From contig CANQJB010000012.1 of NCBI GenBank assembly GCA_947624155.1, positions 1 to 32,637 on the forward strand: a stretch of DNA of 32,637 nt, given 5' to 3'. Shown in pieces: positions 15,795-23,831 of the stretch. A model generated the notes under the pieces. That model did no database searches, was not told the origin of the DNA, and worked only from the letters and a program-made list of their open reading frames with translations. Each line of letters opens with the position of its first letter. Within the stretch, counting starts at the first letter, position 1. The stretch is from an uncultured Clostridia bacterium (GTDB lineage Bacteria > Bacillota > Clostridia > Oscillospirales > Ruminococcaceae). A program made the position numbers and the translations under genes.

Positions 15795-17948
15795 TTATGC
15801 CTGCTCTTCGCTGTTCTTGGCGGCCTTTTTCGCCGCGATGTCGATAAGAGCGTCCTTGCGTGAGAGATTGATTCTTCCCTGATCGTCAATTTCGACGACC
15901 TTGACAACGATCTCGTCGCCGATTGAAACGACGTCCTCAACCTTGTCGACGCGGTGCATATCGAGCTTCGAGATGTGAACCAAGCCGTCCTTGCCGGGGG
16001 CGATTTCGACAAACGCGCCGAAGTTCATCAGGCGGACAACCTTGCCCTTGTAGATCGAGCCGATCTCGGGGTCGAAGGCGATCGTGCGGATAATGTCGAT
16101 TGCGGACTGAGCCTTTTCGAGGTCGAGGCCGCTGACATAGACGGAGCCGTCGTCCTCGACGTCGATCTGAACCTCGCAGTCGGCCGCGATCTTCTGGATA
16201 ACCTTGCCGCTCTTGCCGATGACGTCGCCGATCTTATCAGCAGGGATCTTTGTCGAGAGCATCTTGGGAGCCCACTTCGAGACCTCGGGACGAGGCTCGG
16301 CAATGGCCTTTGCCATTATCTCGTCGAGAATATAGTCGCGGGCCTTGTGGGTCTTGGCGAATGCCTCTTCGATTATCTCATAGGTCAGGCCGTCGACCTT
16401 GATATCAACCTGAATTGCGGTGATTCCCTTGTGGGTGCCGCCGACCTTGAAGTCCATATCGCCGAAGAAGTCTTCAAGACCCTGAATATCAACCATTGTC
16501 TGGAACGAGCCGTCGTCGCGGGTGATAAGTCCGCAGGAGATTCCGGCAACGGGAGCCTTGATCGGAACGCCGGCGTCCATCAAAGCAAGGGTAGAGCCGC
16601 AGATAGAGCCCTGAGAGGTTGAACCGTTGGAGGAAAGAACCTCGGAAACGACGCGGATCGCATAGGGGAAGTCGTCGACAGAGGGAAGAACCGGAACGAG
16701 CGCCTTTTCTGCGAGAGCGCCGTGGCCGATCTCACGTCTGCCGGGGCCGCGCGAGGGCTTTGTCTCTCCGACGGAATAGGACGGGAAGTTGTAGTGGTGC
16801 ATATATCTCTTTTCGAGCTCGTCGTCGATTCCGTCGAGCTTCTGAGAGTCGCTGACAGGGCCGAGGGTGACGATCGAAAGAACCTGGGTCTGACCTCTGG
16901 TGAAGAGGCCGGAGCCGTGTACGCGCGGAACAACGCCGACTTCTGCGGCGAGAGGACGGATCTGGTCGATTCCCCTTCCGTCAACGCGCTTGCCCTCATA
17001 GAGCCAGTTGCGGACGATCTTCTTCTGGAGCTTATAGATGCACTCGTCGATCATCGCGGTCTTCTCGGGATATTCTTCATCGAATCTCGCGTGGATAGCA
17101 TCGACGATCGGGGCTAGTCTTGCCTCGCGGACGTTCTTGTCGTCGGTGTCAAGGGCAGCCTTGACCTGCTCGGCGGCCATTTCCTCGATGGCGTCGAACA
17201 TATCGTGGTCGACCTCCATCGACTCAAATTCAAACTTGGGCTTGCCGATCTCGGCTCTGATCTGATTGATAAACTCGACCATGCGCTTGATCTCGGCGTG
17301 GCCGGTCTTGATGGCGTCGAGCATCTGGTCGTCGGGGACCTCGTCGGCTCCGGCTTCGATCATGACTATCTTCTCCATAGTGCCTGCAACGGTGAGGTTG
17401 AGGCGGCTGAGGTGTTTCTGAGCTTGGGTCGGGTTGACGACGAATTCGCCGTCGATGAGTCCGACATTGACGCCTGCGATAGGACCTGCCCAAGGAATAT
17501 CCGAAATAGAGATTGCGATAGAGGTGCCGAGCATACCGGCGATTTCGGGCGAGCACTCTGGGTCGACCGAGAGAACGGTCATCACGACGCTGACATCGTT
17601 GCGCATATCCTTCGGGAAGAGAGGGCGGATCGGGCGGTCGACCATTCTTGAGGTCAGGATCGCCTTATCCGAAGGCTTGCCCTCGCGCTTGGTGAAGGAG
17701 CCGGGTATCTTTCCGACAGAATAGAGCTTTTCTTCGTAGTCGACCGAGAGAGGGAAGAAGTCTACTCCCTCGCGGGGCTTGGCCGAAGCGGTGACGTTGA
17801 CCATAACGGTGGTCTCGCCGTAGCGCACCCAGCAGGAACCGCTCGAAAGCTCACAGGTCTTTCCGGTCTCGACAACGAGAGGGCGGCCCGCAAAGGTGGT
17901 TTCAAATTTTCTGTACCTGTCAAACTGCTTGATTTCTGACATTGCCAT
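15795..17948 (-). CDS. pnp: Polyribonucleotide nucleotidyltransferase (PNPase)
   Basis: A 717-residue phosphorolytic 3'-to-5' exoribonuclease that degrades and tails RNA as a trimer. Seen in order: the first RNase PH-like domain (~20-235, AGRPLVVETGKTCELSSGS), a helical linker, the second RNase PH domain (GKRVDGRGIDQIRPL; RREIGHGALAEKAL; GSTLALMDAGVPIKAPVAGIS), a KH domain (~570-630, KIGDVIGKSGKVIQKI) and an S1 domain (~635-700, GKVVRLMNFGAFVEIAPGKDGLVHIS). The ATG at 17948 lies 8 bases after AGGAGG (17957-17962). A frame extension to 18029 crosses a large inverted repeat and is not coding. It follows rpsO, as in most bacteria, separated by a terminator-like hairpin and a long stem that may control it. 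Confidence 0.97.
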   Translation of the reverse strand: MAMSEIKQFDRYRKFETTFAGRPLVVETGKTCELSSGSCWVRYGETTVMVNVTASAKPREGVDFFPLSVDYEEKLYSVGKIPGSFTKREGKPSDKAILTSRMVDRPIRPLFPKDMRNDVSVVMTVLSVDPECSPEIAGMLGTSIAISISDIPWAGPIAGVNVGLIDGEFVVNPTQAQKHLSRLNLTVAGTMEKIVMIEAGADEVPDDQMLDAIKTGHAEIKRMVEFINQIRAEIGKPKFEFESMEVDHDMFDAIEEMAAEQVKAALDTDDKNVREARLAPIVDAIHARFDEEYPEKTAMIDECIYKLQKKIVRNWLYEGKRVDGRGIDQIRPLAAEVGVVPRVHGSGLFTRGQTQVLSIVTLGPVSDSQKLDGIDDELEKRYMHHYNFPSYSVGETKPSRGPGRREIGHGALAEKALVPVLPSVDDFPYAIRVVSEVLSSNGSTSQGSICGSTLALMDAGVPIKAPVAGISCGLITRDDGSFQTMVDIQGLEDFFGDMDFKVGGTHKGITAIQVDIKVDGLTYEIIEEAFAKTHKARDYILDEIMAKAIAEPRPEVSKWAPKMLSTKIPADKIGDVIGKSGKVIQKIAADCEVQIDVEDDGSVYVSGLDLEKAQSAIDIIRTIAFDPEIGSIYKGKVVRLMNFGAFVEIAPGKDGLVHISKLDMHRVDKVEDVVSIGDEIVVKVVEIDDQGRINLSRKDALIDIAAKKAAKNSEEQA

Positions 17949-17981
17949 TTTTGTTTCCTCCTTGAATTTTTGATAATGCAG

Positions 17982-18072
17982 TTTCAAGCAGCGTTTTAGC
18001 AATAAGCTGAACCTCCGCAGCTTCGGCAACTCAGCTTATTACTAAAAAACGCGCCTGAAACGTTGCTTGAAA
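17982..18072 (-). promoter_or_regulatory. Long stem-loop in the pnp leader
   Basis: Outer arms TTTCAAGCA (17982-17990) and TGCTTGAAA (18064-18072). Inner arms at 17991-18010 and 18031-18052 pair over about 20 bp, with two extra bases and a G-U pair. A 20-base centre forms the loop, and one side has an ~11-base bulge. It lies about 20 bases before the pnp ribosome site. In E. coli, a hairpin at the same place is cut by RNase III and PNPase then represses its own message; the same role here is inferred. Confidence 0.7.
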
Positions 18073-18077
18073 GTATA

Positions 18078-18108
18078 TCAAAAGGCAGAAAGCCGAAGCC
18101 TCTGCCTT
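18078..18108 (-). terminator. Terminator-like hairpin after rpsO
   Basis: On the minus strand AAGGCAGA / TCTGCCTT with an inner GC-TTCG-GC tetraloop, followed by TTTTGATA. It lies 15 bases after the rpsO stop. As I find no promoter for pnp beyond it, it probably lets part of the transcription through. Confidence 0.7.
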
Positions 18109-18122
18109 ATTGACTTACGGTC

Positions 18123-18389
18123 TTACTTTCTCAGGCCGAGCTTTTCAACTATTGCTCTGTAACGCTCAATGTCAGTGCGCATAAGGTAGTTGAGAAGGTT
18201 GCGTCTGCGGCCGACCATCTTCAGCAGTCCGCGTCTTGAGTGGTGGTCGTTTTTGTGAACCTTGAGATGTTCGGTGAGGTCGGAAATTCTCTTGGTGAGA
18301 ATGGCGATCTGAACCTCGGGAGAACCGGTATCGTTTTCGGACAGTCTGTTAGCTTCGATGATAGCGGTCTTTTCATCCTTTAAAAGCAT
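18123..18389 (-). CDS. rpsO: 30S ribosomal protein S15
   Basis: An 88-residue protein with the canonical S15 sequence: [36 protein letters not shown] and the [12 protein letters not shown] helix that grips 16S rRNA helix 22. It is a primary binder in 30S assembly. AAAGGGG lies 9 bases before the ATG; part of that ribosome site can pair with upstream leader sequence. It has its own promoter and is followed by pnp. Confidence 0.98.
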   Translation of the reverse strand: MLLKDEKTAIIEANRLSENDTGSPEVQIAILTKRISDLTEHLKVHKNDHHSRRGLLKMVGRRRNLLNYLMRTDIERYRAIVEKLGLRK

Positions 18390-18499
18390 CTTGCAATACC
18401 CCTTTCATAAAATTCCGTCAAACGAAGGCTGCGGCAGGTATTCTCCGCTCTGCGGCAAACCCGCAGTCTGCGTATGCGGTACTGAGCTTTTATTAAGCC
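18390..18499 (-). promoter_or_regulatory. Structured rpsO leader, candidate S15 autoregulatory element
   Basis: A ~110-base leader. A perfect hairpin CTGCGG (18450-18455) / CCGCAG (18461-18466) sits inside outer arms CCGC (18445-18448) / GCGG (18476-18479). GGTATT (18437-18442) is complementary to AATACC (18395-18400), which on the RNA covers the 3' half of the ribosome site. S15 is known to repress its own mRNA in several bacteria through such leaders; that this one does so is inferred. Confidence 0.55.
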
Positions 18500-18505
18500 T
18501 CGACT

Positions 18506-18534
18506 ATTCTAGCACAAAAAAACTGATTTGTAAA
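18506..18534 (-). promoter_or_regulatory. Promoter of rpsO
   Basis: On the minus strand TTTACA, 17 bases, TAGAAT with an extended TGC before the -10. It lies in the gap after the folD stop. Confidence 0.75.
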
Positions 18535-18553
18535 GCCCTTTTTCAGGATTTTT

Positions 18554-19408
18554 TTATTTCTTTGATGCGAGCTCGGCGGCGGTCAGTGTATTTCTCATCA
18601 GCGTCGCTATCGTCATCGGGCCGACTCCGCCCGGAACGGGTGTTATATATGATGCCTTTTTCTCGACCTCGGCGAAATCGACGTCGCCGCAAAGCTTGCC
18701 GTCGGAATTGCGGTTTGTTCCTACATCAATGACAATTGCGCCCTCCTTAACCATGTCGGCGGTGATCAGCTTAGCCTTTCCGACAGCAGCGACTAAGATG
18801 TCTGCCGATCTGCACTCCGCCGCGAGATCGGCGGTTTTAGAGTGGCAGACGGTCACGGTGCCGTTTTCGTGCAAAAGCAGCATTGCCATCGGCTTGCCGA
18901 CGATATTCGAGCGGCCGACAACGGTGCATTTCTTGCCGCTGACCGAGATTCCTGTCGAATGAATAAGCTCCATTATCCCCGCAGGGGTGCAGGGAAGAAA
19001 GTCATAGCTGCCGATCATGATTTTTCCGACATTTACCGGGTGGAAGGCGTCGACGTCCTTCTCGGGAGAGATCGCGTTTATTACAGCGCGCTCGTCGATG
19101 TGGCCGGGCAAAGGAAGCTGACAGAGTATTCCGTGAACAGACGGGTCGGCGTTCAGACTGTCGATCAGGGCGATGAGCTCATCCTGAGAGGCCGACGCGG
19201 GAAGAAGATGTTCAAAGGAATTGAAGCCGGCCTCGGCGCAGGCCTTTTTCTTGTTGTTGACATAAATTTTCGAGGCGGGGTCGTCGCCGACCAAAATCAC
19301 CGCGAGCCCGGGGATAATTCCGGTTCTATTCTTTAATTCAAGAGCTTCAAGCCTCACCTTTTCGCGGACATTCGCCGCGATCTCCTTGCCGTTAATCAGA
19401 TTCGCCAT
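18554..19408 (-). CDS. folD: Methylenetetrahydrofolate dehydrogenase / methenyl-THF cyclohydrolase
   Basis: A 284-residue bifunctional enzyme interconverting 5,10-methylene-, methenyl- and 10-formyl-tetrahydrofolate in one-carbon metabolism. Seen: [11 protein letters not shown] with Tyr49 and Lys53, QLPLPGHID (97-105), KDVDAFHP with Asp120, GRSNIVGKP (165-173) and [15 protein letters not shown] (257-271). The ATG at 19408 lies 9 bases after GGAGG (19418-19422). The start and its ribosome site lie inside the 3' end of lgt, a 17-base overlap, so folD is translated from the lgt message. A longer open frame upstream is the shadow of the lgt tail. Confidence 0.96.
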   Translation of the reverse strand: MANLINGKEIAANVREKVRLEALELKNRTGIIPGLAVILVGDDPASKIYVNNKKKACAEAGFNSFEHLLPASASQDELIALIDSLNADPSVHGILCQLPLPGHIDERAVINAISPEKDVDAFHPVNVGKIMIGSYDFLPCTPAGIMELIHSTGISVSGKKCTVVGRSNIVGKPMAMLLLHENGTVTVCHSKTADLAAECRSADILVAAVGKAKLITADMVKEGAIVIDVGTNRNSDGKLCGDVDFAEVEKKASYITPVPGGVGPMTIATLMRNTLTAAELASKK

Positions 19409-20603
19409 TTTCGTTTTCCTCCGTTTCTGTTTTGCTTTCGTCTTCGGGAACGCTCTCCGCCTCGGTTGTCTCGACCGAATCAGAGTCTTCATCAACCTGC
19501 TCGGATTCGGATTCGGCGACGTCGGGCTCATCCTCGCTGTCAACTCCGTCGGCGAGAATATGTTCGTCGAGGGCGGCGTTGTCGTCGGGGCGGCGCTTCT
19601 TATTGAGCTTTTCGTCGCGGAGTCTCAGAAGCTCCTTCGACTCGTCGGTCTCATAATAGAAGGTGCAGCCGTTCTTTTTGACCGAAACATAGTTTATTAT
19701 AAGAAGAATGATCGAGAAGAGAACGCAGGTTCCGGCGACGAGCTGAGATACCTTAAAGGGTGTGCCGGGGATAAAGAGGCTGTCGGTTCTGAGCGCTTCG
19801 ATCCAGAAGCGGCCCGCGCCGTACCAGCCGATGTAGAGCAGGAATATCTCACCGTCGAACTTGCGGAATTTCTTTGAATAGAAGTGCAGGATCAGAAAAC
19901 CGATCAGACACCAGAGTGATTCATAGAGAAAGCACGGGTGTGCGACCATTTCGGTCGCGCGGTTGGTGACGACGGTGGTGTTTTCGGGGTAGTAGTAGAA
20001 ATAAAGGCCGTTCAGAATCGTGTTGCTGGTCATACCCCACGGGAGTGTGGTCTTGGTGCCGTATGCCTCCTGGTTGAAGAAGTTGCCCCAGCGGCCGAGG
20101 CACTGGCCGATCAAAAGCCCGAGACCCATCAGGTCAAGCATCGGGGGCAGCTTTACACGCCTTATCATCGCGGTTATGCCGCCGAAGATCAGCGCGCCGA
20201 TAACTCCGCCGTAGATTGCAAGTCCGCCGTCTCTTATACTGAGAACTTTAATAATGTCGAGGCCGCCCTCGTCGGTAAGATAGAGCTCGTTGAGCTTGAA
20301 TATGACGTAGTAAGCCCTCGCGCCGATTATCGCGCCGACAAGTCCTGCGAGGATAACGTCCATCGCGCGGTCGGTGTCGAGGCCGAAGCTGCGCATACGC
20401 CTTGAGGCGTAGATTACGGCGAGCAGCATTCCGAGAGCGATCAGAAAGCCGTATTTATATACCTCGATGCTGGTGTCGTTGAACCACGGGATAGTGAACA
20501 TCACATTGTCGATCTTCAGGCCGTTCGGGAAAAGCCAGTCGCAGAACGGGAAGTATATTACGTCCTGACTGTCCATTACCTCGCGTACAAAATCAATTGT
20601 CAT
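19392..20603 (-). CDS. lgt: Prolipoprotein diacylglyceryl transferase with acidic C-terminal tail
   Basis: A 403-residue integral membrane enzyme that adds diacylglycerol from phosphatidylglycerol to the lipobox cysteine of prolipoproteins. The signature [13 protein letters not shown] is at 170-182, with YGGVIGA and [10 protein letters not shown] also conserved and about seven hydrophobic spans. Members are usually ~260-330 residues; this one has a ~90-residue cytosolic tail, basic at first and then almost purely Glu/Asp/Ser/Thr. AAGGAG precedes the ATG by 8 bases. Several predicted lipoproteins in the window would be its substrates. It sits 16 bases after ymfH. Confidence 0.95.
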   Translation of the reverse strand: MTIDFVREVMDSQDVIYFPFCDWLFPNGLKIDNVMFTIPWFNDTSIEVYKYGFLIALGMLLAVIYASRRMRSFGLDTDRAMDVILAGLVGAIIGARAYYVIFKLNELYLTDEGGLDIIKVLSIRDGGLAIYGGVIGALIFGGITAMIRRVKLPPMLDLMGLGLLIGQCLGRWGNFFNQEAYGTKTTLPWGMTSNTILNGLYFYYYPENTTVVTNRATEMVAHPCFLYESLWCLIGFLILHFYSKKFRKFDGEIFLLYIGWYGAGRFWIEALRTDSLFIPGTPFKVSQLVAGTCVLFSIILLIINYVSVKKNGCTFYYETDESKELLRLRDEKLNKKRRPDDNAALDEHILADGVDSEDEPDVAESESEQVDEDSDSVETTEAESVPEDESKTETEENENGESD

Positions 20604-20619
20604 AGTATTAACTCCTTTT

Positions 20620-21912
20620 TCAGTCGGTTATCGGTTCTATTATCGAGATCGCGCAGCGCTCGGGACAAAGAAGCGTGTCGAGCCTCGACATTACGTCTTC
20701 AAAGGTCATTTCGGCCAGAACATCGAGCGGAGCGAAGGTGTCGAGCCCTGCGAGGTGTGAAGCGAGAAGTTGCGAAGCGCTCGCCGAGACGTTGTTGAAC
20801 GAGCGGACGATTCCGCCGTAGCGCGCGCGCCTGAACTCCTCAAATTCCTCTCGCGGAAGACCCTCGCGGCGGACACGCCCGATTTCGAAGTTCATAAGCT
20901 CCATTACCCTGCGCGGGTTCTCCGACTCTCCGGAGGCGGCGTTCATAAAGTAGCCCTCGCCGTCGTCGGTTTCTGTCTCAAAGCTGCTGTTTATCAGCCC
21001 CGACTCGGTGTTCTCCTTATAAAACCTCGAAGTCGGCCCGAATATCGCGGACATTAAAAACGCAGAGGCAAACTCGTTTTTGAGCATTTCTGTCCCGCTG
21101 CTCGGTCTGACCTTATATCCGATCGAGAAAAGCGGAGTCCCGAGCGACATTTTTTGAACAATCTCCCGCCTCGGAACATTTTCCGGCTCATCGGGGAACA
21201 GGGTCACAAGCTCTTTGTTTTCGCAGGGCTTCAGCATTCTGTCCGCGACCTCTAAAACCTCGTCGACGTCGCAGTTCCCTGCGACGGTCAGGACCATGTT
21301 GTTGAGGTTGTAGAAGGTGTTGTAGCAGCGGTATAGAAGGCCGGTGTCGATTTTCGCGATCGAATCGACGGTTCCGACTATCTCGATCCTGACCGGGTGG
21401 CTTTCATAGACGGCCTGCAAAAGGTTGAAATAAACTCTCCGATAGGGGTTGTCCTCGCACATCTTGATCTCCTGCCCGATTATCCCCTGCTCCTTTGCGA
21501 CCGATTCGTCGGTGAAATAGGGCTTCTGGACAAAGTCGAGAAGAATTTCAAGCGACTCGCGGAAGTTTTCGGTGCAGTCGAAGTGATAGACGGTGCGGTC
21601 AAAGCTGGTGTAGGCGTTGCCGGAAGCGCCGGTTTTCGCATAGAGCTCGAAGACCTGACAATCCTCGTTTTCAAATAGCTTATGCTCAAGAAAATGAGCT
21701 ACCCCCTCGGGAACGGTTATAAAATCGGGGTCGTCTTTAGTCTTAAAGCGGGTGTTTATCGAGCCGTATTTGGTTCCGAACATCGCGCAGGTGCCGCTGA
21801 AGCCTTTGAGCTCCATTACATAAATTGTCAGCCCCGACGGGTGTTTAATTTTATAGTAGCTCTCGCCGATCCGCTCATTGGTAATAAGCTGCTTTTCGCT
21901 TTTCACACTCAT
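20620..21912 (-). CDS. ymfH: M16 zinc peptidase family protein, YmfH type
   Basis: A 430-residue M16 protein keeping the inverted zinc motif HFLEH (His73-His77) and a plausible third ligand Glu148 (GQEIKMCEDNP), so it may be catalytically active. The sequence HKLFENEDCQVFELYAKTGASGNAYTSFDRTVYHF is typical of the YmfH branch. In Bacillus the ymfF-ymfH pair is linked to aminopentanol modification of elongation factor P. It overlaps the preceding partner gene by 4 bases (ATGA). GGGGG sits one base from the ATG; a GTG two codons later (21906) has better spacing and could be the real start. Confidence 0.9.
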   Translation of the reverse strand: MSVKSEKQLITNERIGESYYKIKHPSGLTIYVMELKGFSGTCAMFGTKYGSINTRFKTKDDPDFITVPEGVAHFLEHKLFENEDCQVFELYAKTGASGNAYTSFDRTVYHFDCTENFRESLEILLDFVQKPYFTDESVAKEQGIIGQEIKMCEDNPYRRVYFNLLQAVYESHPVRIEIVGTVDSIAKIDTGLLYRCYNTFYNLNNMVLTVAGNCDVDEVLEVADRMLKPCENKELVTLFPDEPENVPRREIVQKMSLGTPLFSIGYKVRPSSGTEMLKNEFASAFLMSAIFGPTSRFYKENTESGLINSSFETETDDGEGYFMNAASGESENPRRVMELMNFEIGRVRREGLPREEFEEFRRARYGGIVRSFNNVSASASQLLASHLAGLDTFAPLDVLAEMTFEDVMSRLDTLLCPERCAISIIEPITD

Positions 21913-23174
21913 ACCCCCTTATCGGTCAGAACAAAGACAGTGTCGAGCTTAAGCGCTCTCGCCGCAGCGACAACATCTTCACGCGACACATTCCAGAGCT
22001 TCTGAATATGCTGCTCAGGTGTCTCGCTGATGCCTTTAAGACGGCAGGCGTGGTACCATTCGTCGAGTCTGCCGATACGATCGCCGATTCCGCGGCAGTT
22101 GTTTTCGATCGCGAGCTTCGCGGCGCTGAGCTCTTCGTTTGAAAAATCGCCCTCGGTTATCAGATCCAGCTGGCGGATAATCTCGTTTTTCGCGACCCCG
22201 ACATTTTCAGGCGCGACGCCGCTGTCGACGATCAAAACGTCCTTCGCGGGGCCGAAGACCGACGAACAGCCGTAGCAGAGGCTGAGCCTCTCGCGGACAT
22301 TCAGAAACAGCTTTGAGACCGGAGTTTCGCCGTAAAGGCTGCTCAAAACCTCCATTGCGGCGCTGTCGGCTCCGCAGGTCTTATATATCATTATAAGGTT
22401 TGCCTGCTGGACATCCAGCCTGAGTTCGCCGTATTCCGGCTCCGGCTTTGCGGGGCTGGGGCTGTAATACACGGGGTTGTCCCAGCGGCTGCGGCCGGTT
22501 TTGAATGCCTCTTTGAATATCTCGCAGGCGCCCTCAAATTCACCTCCGCCGCAGATAGTTATGTCAAACTTAGCGGTTGACAACAGGTGTTTATAGGCTT
22601 CATAAGCCTCGGCGGCGGTCAGCTTTTCAACTGCCTCGCGGGAGACAAAGTGGCGCTGGGCGCAGGTCTCGCCGCGATATGCTATTTCAAGGGCCTTAAG
22701 AGTCGCATAATAAGGCTTGTCGTTTATTTCGCCGTCTATCAGGTTGAGAAGGCTCAGCTTTTTGGCGGAAAACTCCGCCTCGGCAAAGCCTCCGTTTTCG
22801 ACAAACGGGTCAAAGATGCAGTCGGCGAGGAGCTGCGCGGCCTCTTCAAAGACCTTTTCACCGCCGAGCACAAATCTGTCCCGCAGGCAGTTGAGGCTGA
22901 CCGACAGCTCAAAGACGCCACCGCGGTGGTTGGTATAAGCGCCTGTCCACGCTCCGTAGAGCGAGTTTAAACGCCTGTTCATCATCGCGCTGTCGGGACA
23001 TAAGCGGTTGGTTGAAACTATGAGCTGCGGGATCAGAGCATAGGCCGGAGCCCACTTAGGGTCAAAGAAGGTCAGAAATCTGACGTTGATCATATTCGAC
23101 TTGAACTTGGGGTCGGTGATCAAAGTCAGCTCCGCACCTCCGCCAAGATCGGTATAACTGTATTCGGCTTGCAA
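21909..23174 (-). CDS. ymfF: M16-like protein without zinc motif, YmfF type
   Basis: A 421-residue M16-fold protein. The zinc motif HxxEH is absent; the equivalent region reads ALIPQLIVSTNRLCPD. It is therefore the probable non-catalytic partner of the YmfH-type protein, as M16 pairs often have one active and one inactive subunit. The TTG at 23174 is chosen: GGTGG lies 7 bases upstream, and the promoter -10 (23212-23217) places transcription start near 23205, inside a longer open frame that begins at 23240. It heads the ymfF-ymfH-lgt-folD run. Confidence 0.87.
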   Translation of the reverse strand: MQAEYSYTDLGGGAELTLITDPKFKSNMINVRFLTFFDPKWAPAYALIPQLIVSTNRLCPDSAMMNRRLNSLYGAWTGAYTNHRGGVFELSVSLNCLRDRFVLGGEKVFEEAAQLLADCIFDPFVENGGFAEAEFSAKKLSLLNLIDGEINDKPYYATLKALEIAYRGETCAQRHFVSREAVEKLTAAEAYEAYKHLLSTAKFDITICGGGEFEGACEIFKEAFKTGRSRWDNPVYYSPSPAKPEPEYGELRLDVQQANLIMIYKTCGADSAAMEVLSSLYGETPVSKLFLNVRERLSLCYGCSSVFGPAKDVLIVDSGVAPENVGVAKNEIIRQLDLITEGDFSNEELSAAKLAIENNCRGIGDRIGRLDEWYHACRLKGISETPEQHIQKLWNVSREDVVAAARALKLDTVFVLTDKGV

Positions 23175-23211
23175 GAAAACACCACCCATTAAAAAAATAA
23201 CGCTATCCATT

Positions 23212-23240
23212 ATTTTACCACAGACGCGCCGAATATGCAA
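23212..23240 (-). promoter_or_regulatory. Promoter of the ymfF-ymfH-lgt-folD operon
   Basis: On the minus strand TTGCAT, 17 bases, TAAAAT with an extended TGG before the -10. It overlaps the 5' extension of the ymfF frame and so supports the shorter ymfF start. Confidence 0.72.
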
Positions 23241-23249
23241 TAGATTTTA

Positions 23250-23281
23250 TAAAAAGAATCCGCTCTGCAAAAGCAGAGCGG
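23250..23281 (-). terminator. Terminator of the AbrB-like gene
   Basis: A perfect 9-bp stem, CCGCTCTGC (23260-23268) / GCAGAGCGG (23273-23281), with a 4-base loop, followed on the minus strand by ATTCTTTTTAT. It lies about 65 bases after the stop of the AbrB-like gene and only 10 bases before the ymfF promoter. Confidence 0.9.
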
Positions 23282-23346
23282 TTTTGCGTAATAAATGTTG
23301 TATGTCCGGCATATTCTTAATCAGACAAGGCCGGACAGCGCCAAGA

Positions 23347-23589
23347 TCAGAAGCCCTTGAGCTTAGTCAGGCAATCCTTGCAGATTATCTTGCCTTCAAA
23401 GCGGATGGCGTCGCTGCTGTCACCGCAGAAGATGCAGCTGTCAGTAAACTTGCGGAGAATGATGCTGTCGCCCTCGGTAAAAATTTCGATCGGATCCTTC
23501 TCCTTGATGTCCAGAGTCTTTCTGAGCTCCATGGGAACAACAATTCTCCCGAGCTCGTCTACTCTTCTAACAATACCGGTAGATTTCAT
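23347..23589 (-). CDS. AbrB/SpoVT-family transcription regulator with Cys4 tail
   Basis: An 80-residue protein. Residues 1-47 are a swapped-hairpin AbrB DNA-binding domain (STGIVRRVDELGRIVVPMELRKTL; EIFTEGDSIILRKF). The tail holds two CxxC pairs (Cys52, Cys55, Cys70, Cys73) that could bind zinc. AbrB-type proteins of Bacillus and Clostridia are transition-state regulators that act as dimers or tetramers, often controlling their own gene. GGAGG precedes the ATG by 6 bases. It is transcribed alone from a consensus promoter through a long leader, next to the spore genes spmA and spmB. Which member of the family it is (AbrB, Abh or SpoVT) cannot be decided here. Confidence 0.9.
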   Translation of the reverse strand: MKSTGIVRRVDELGRIVVPMELRKTLDIKEKDPIEIFTEGDSIILRKFTDSCIFCGDSSDAIRFEGKIICKDCLTKLKGF

Positions 23590-23756
23590 GATTGTCCTCC
23601 TTGATAAATTGTGATGGAATGATAATAGGTGTTTATGAGGGATCGCTCAGGTGATGATTCCGAACGTTGTGCTTTTTGTTGAATCCGCCACGGCGGTAAA
23701 TTTACGGAAAATAACGGCAGTAATCCGTCCTTCGTCTCCACCTCATTATGCCGGTT
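23590..23756 (-). promoter_or_regulatory. Long leader of the AbrB-like gene
   Basis: About 165 bases between the predicted transcription start and the ATG, with no coding potential seen. It contains a perfect CCGCC-AC-GGCGG element (23685-23696), a CGGTTTCCG palindrome at its 5' end and ACGGA/TCCGT arms (~23704-23728). No riboswitch class is recognised. Confidence 0.4.
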
Positions 23757-23762
23757 TCCGAC

Positions 23763-23791
23763 ATATTACCATACTTTTCTCAATTTGTCAA
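23763..23791 (-). promoter_or_regulatory. Promoter of the AbrB-like gene
   Basis: On the minus strand TTGACA, 17 bases, TAATAT, with an extended TGG before the -10. It is one of the strongest promoters in the window. Confidence 0.85.
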
Positions 23792-23831
23792 CCCTGCAAT
23801 TTCTACAAAAAAACGCTAAAAAGGTACCAAA

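Noticed and set aside
17949..18029. N-terminal extension of PNPase
   Set aside because: It translates the inverted repeat; the AGGAGG site and the family's normal N-terminus support 17948.
19409..19543. N-terminal extension of FolD
   Set aside because: Translation of the lgt tail in another frame; GGAGG precedes the ATG at 19408.
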